The translations under genes were made by a program, and so were the position numbers. The notes under the pieces were generated by a model. That model saw nothing but the letters and a program-made list of their open reading frames with translations. It did not search any database and had not been told where the DNA came from. From the NCBI GenBank assembly GCA_977017575.1, contig CDRNVI010000222.1, positions 1-26,362 on the forward strand: a DNA stretch of 26,362 nucleotides, in the 5' to 3' direction. This DNA is from Paramoeba atlantica (Eukaryota; Discosea). Positions 26,346 to 26,362 of the stretch are shown here, one piece after another (the first letter of the stretch is position 1; each line of letters starts with the position of its first letter).

Positions 26346-26362
26346 GCCCACCTCAAATGTAC

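Overview
The window looks like nuclear DNA from an AT-rich, intron-rich eukaryote, probably a protist; the taxon cannot be fixed from the sequence. The evidence is short exon-like islands with AG/GT borders separated by very long polypyrimidine tracts, a 5'-truncated LINE with a poly(A) tail, a broken DDE transposase, a satellite-like tandem array and a fragment of a MIOS/Sea4-like WD40 gene. There is no bacterial gene organisation. Most long open frames on the left are low-complexity Ser/Phe/Leu-rich or Arg/Glu/Lys-rich translations of CT or GA tracts and are not genes.

Layout. (1) 1-2700: array of degenerate 200-300 bp modules (Ile/Asn-type minisatellite, CT tract, CAAAATACAGAACAAA-like end); one more module closes the window at 26110-26345. 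(2) 495-4020 and 9916-13827: two arms of a large imperfect inverted repeat, about 3.5 and 3.9 kb with a 5.9 kb spacer. The arms carry tail-to-tail copies of one unrecognised multi-exon gene, both decayed. The spacer holds a third partial copy (4898-6976) in the direction of the left arm, with reading phases that agree across several junctions. (3) 7144-8494: LINE remnant inserted downstream of the third copy. (4) 8495-9915: A/T-homopolymer intergenic DNA. (5) 13862-15336: less biased, higher-GC DNA with minus-strand frames that look protein-coding but are not recognised. (6) About 16240-21170: old tandem array, period about 165 bp on the left and about 330 bp on the right. (7) About 21440-23013: DDE transposase remnant (+) facing a convergent minus-strand frame, possibly a PIF/Harbinger-like element. 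(8) 24554-26040: exons of a MIOS/Sea4-like (GATOR2) WD40 protein, broken by one frame slip and one stop.

How it fits together. The window seems to be a repeat-rich, decaying region: a duplicated and inverted gene family, two classes of transposable element, and a tandem array of nucleosome-scale period. The only piece assignable to a known cellular pathway is the MIOS-like gene (nutrient signalling to TORC1). All repeat lengths, periods and alignments were read by eye; no alignment or database search was run.
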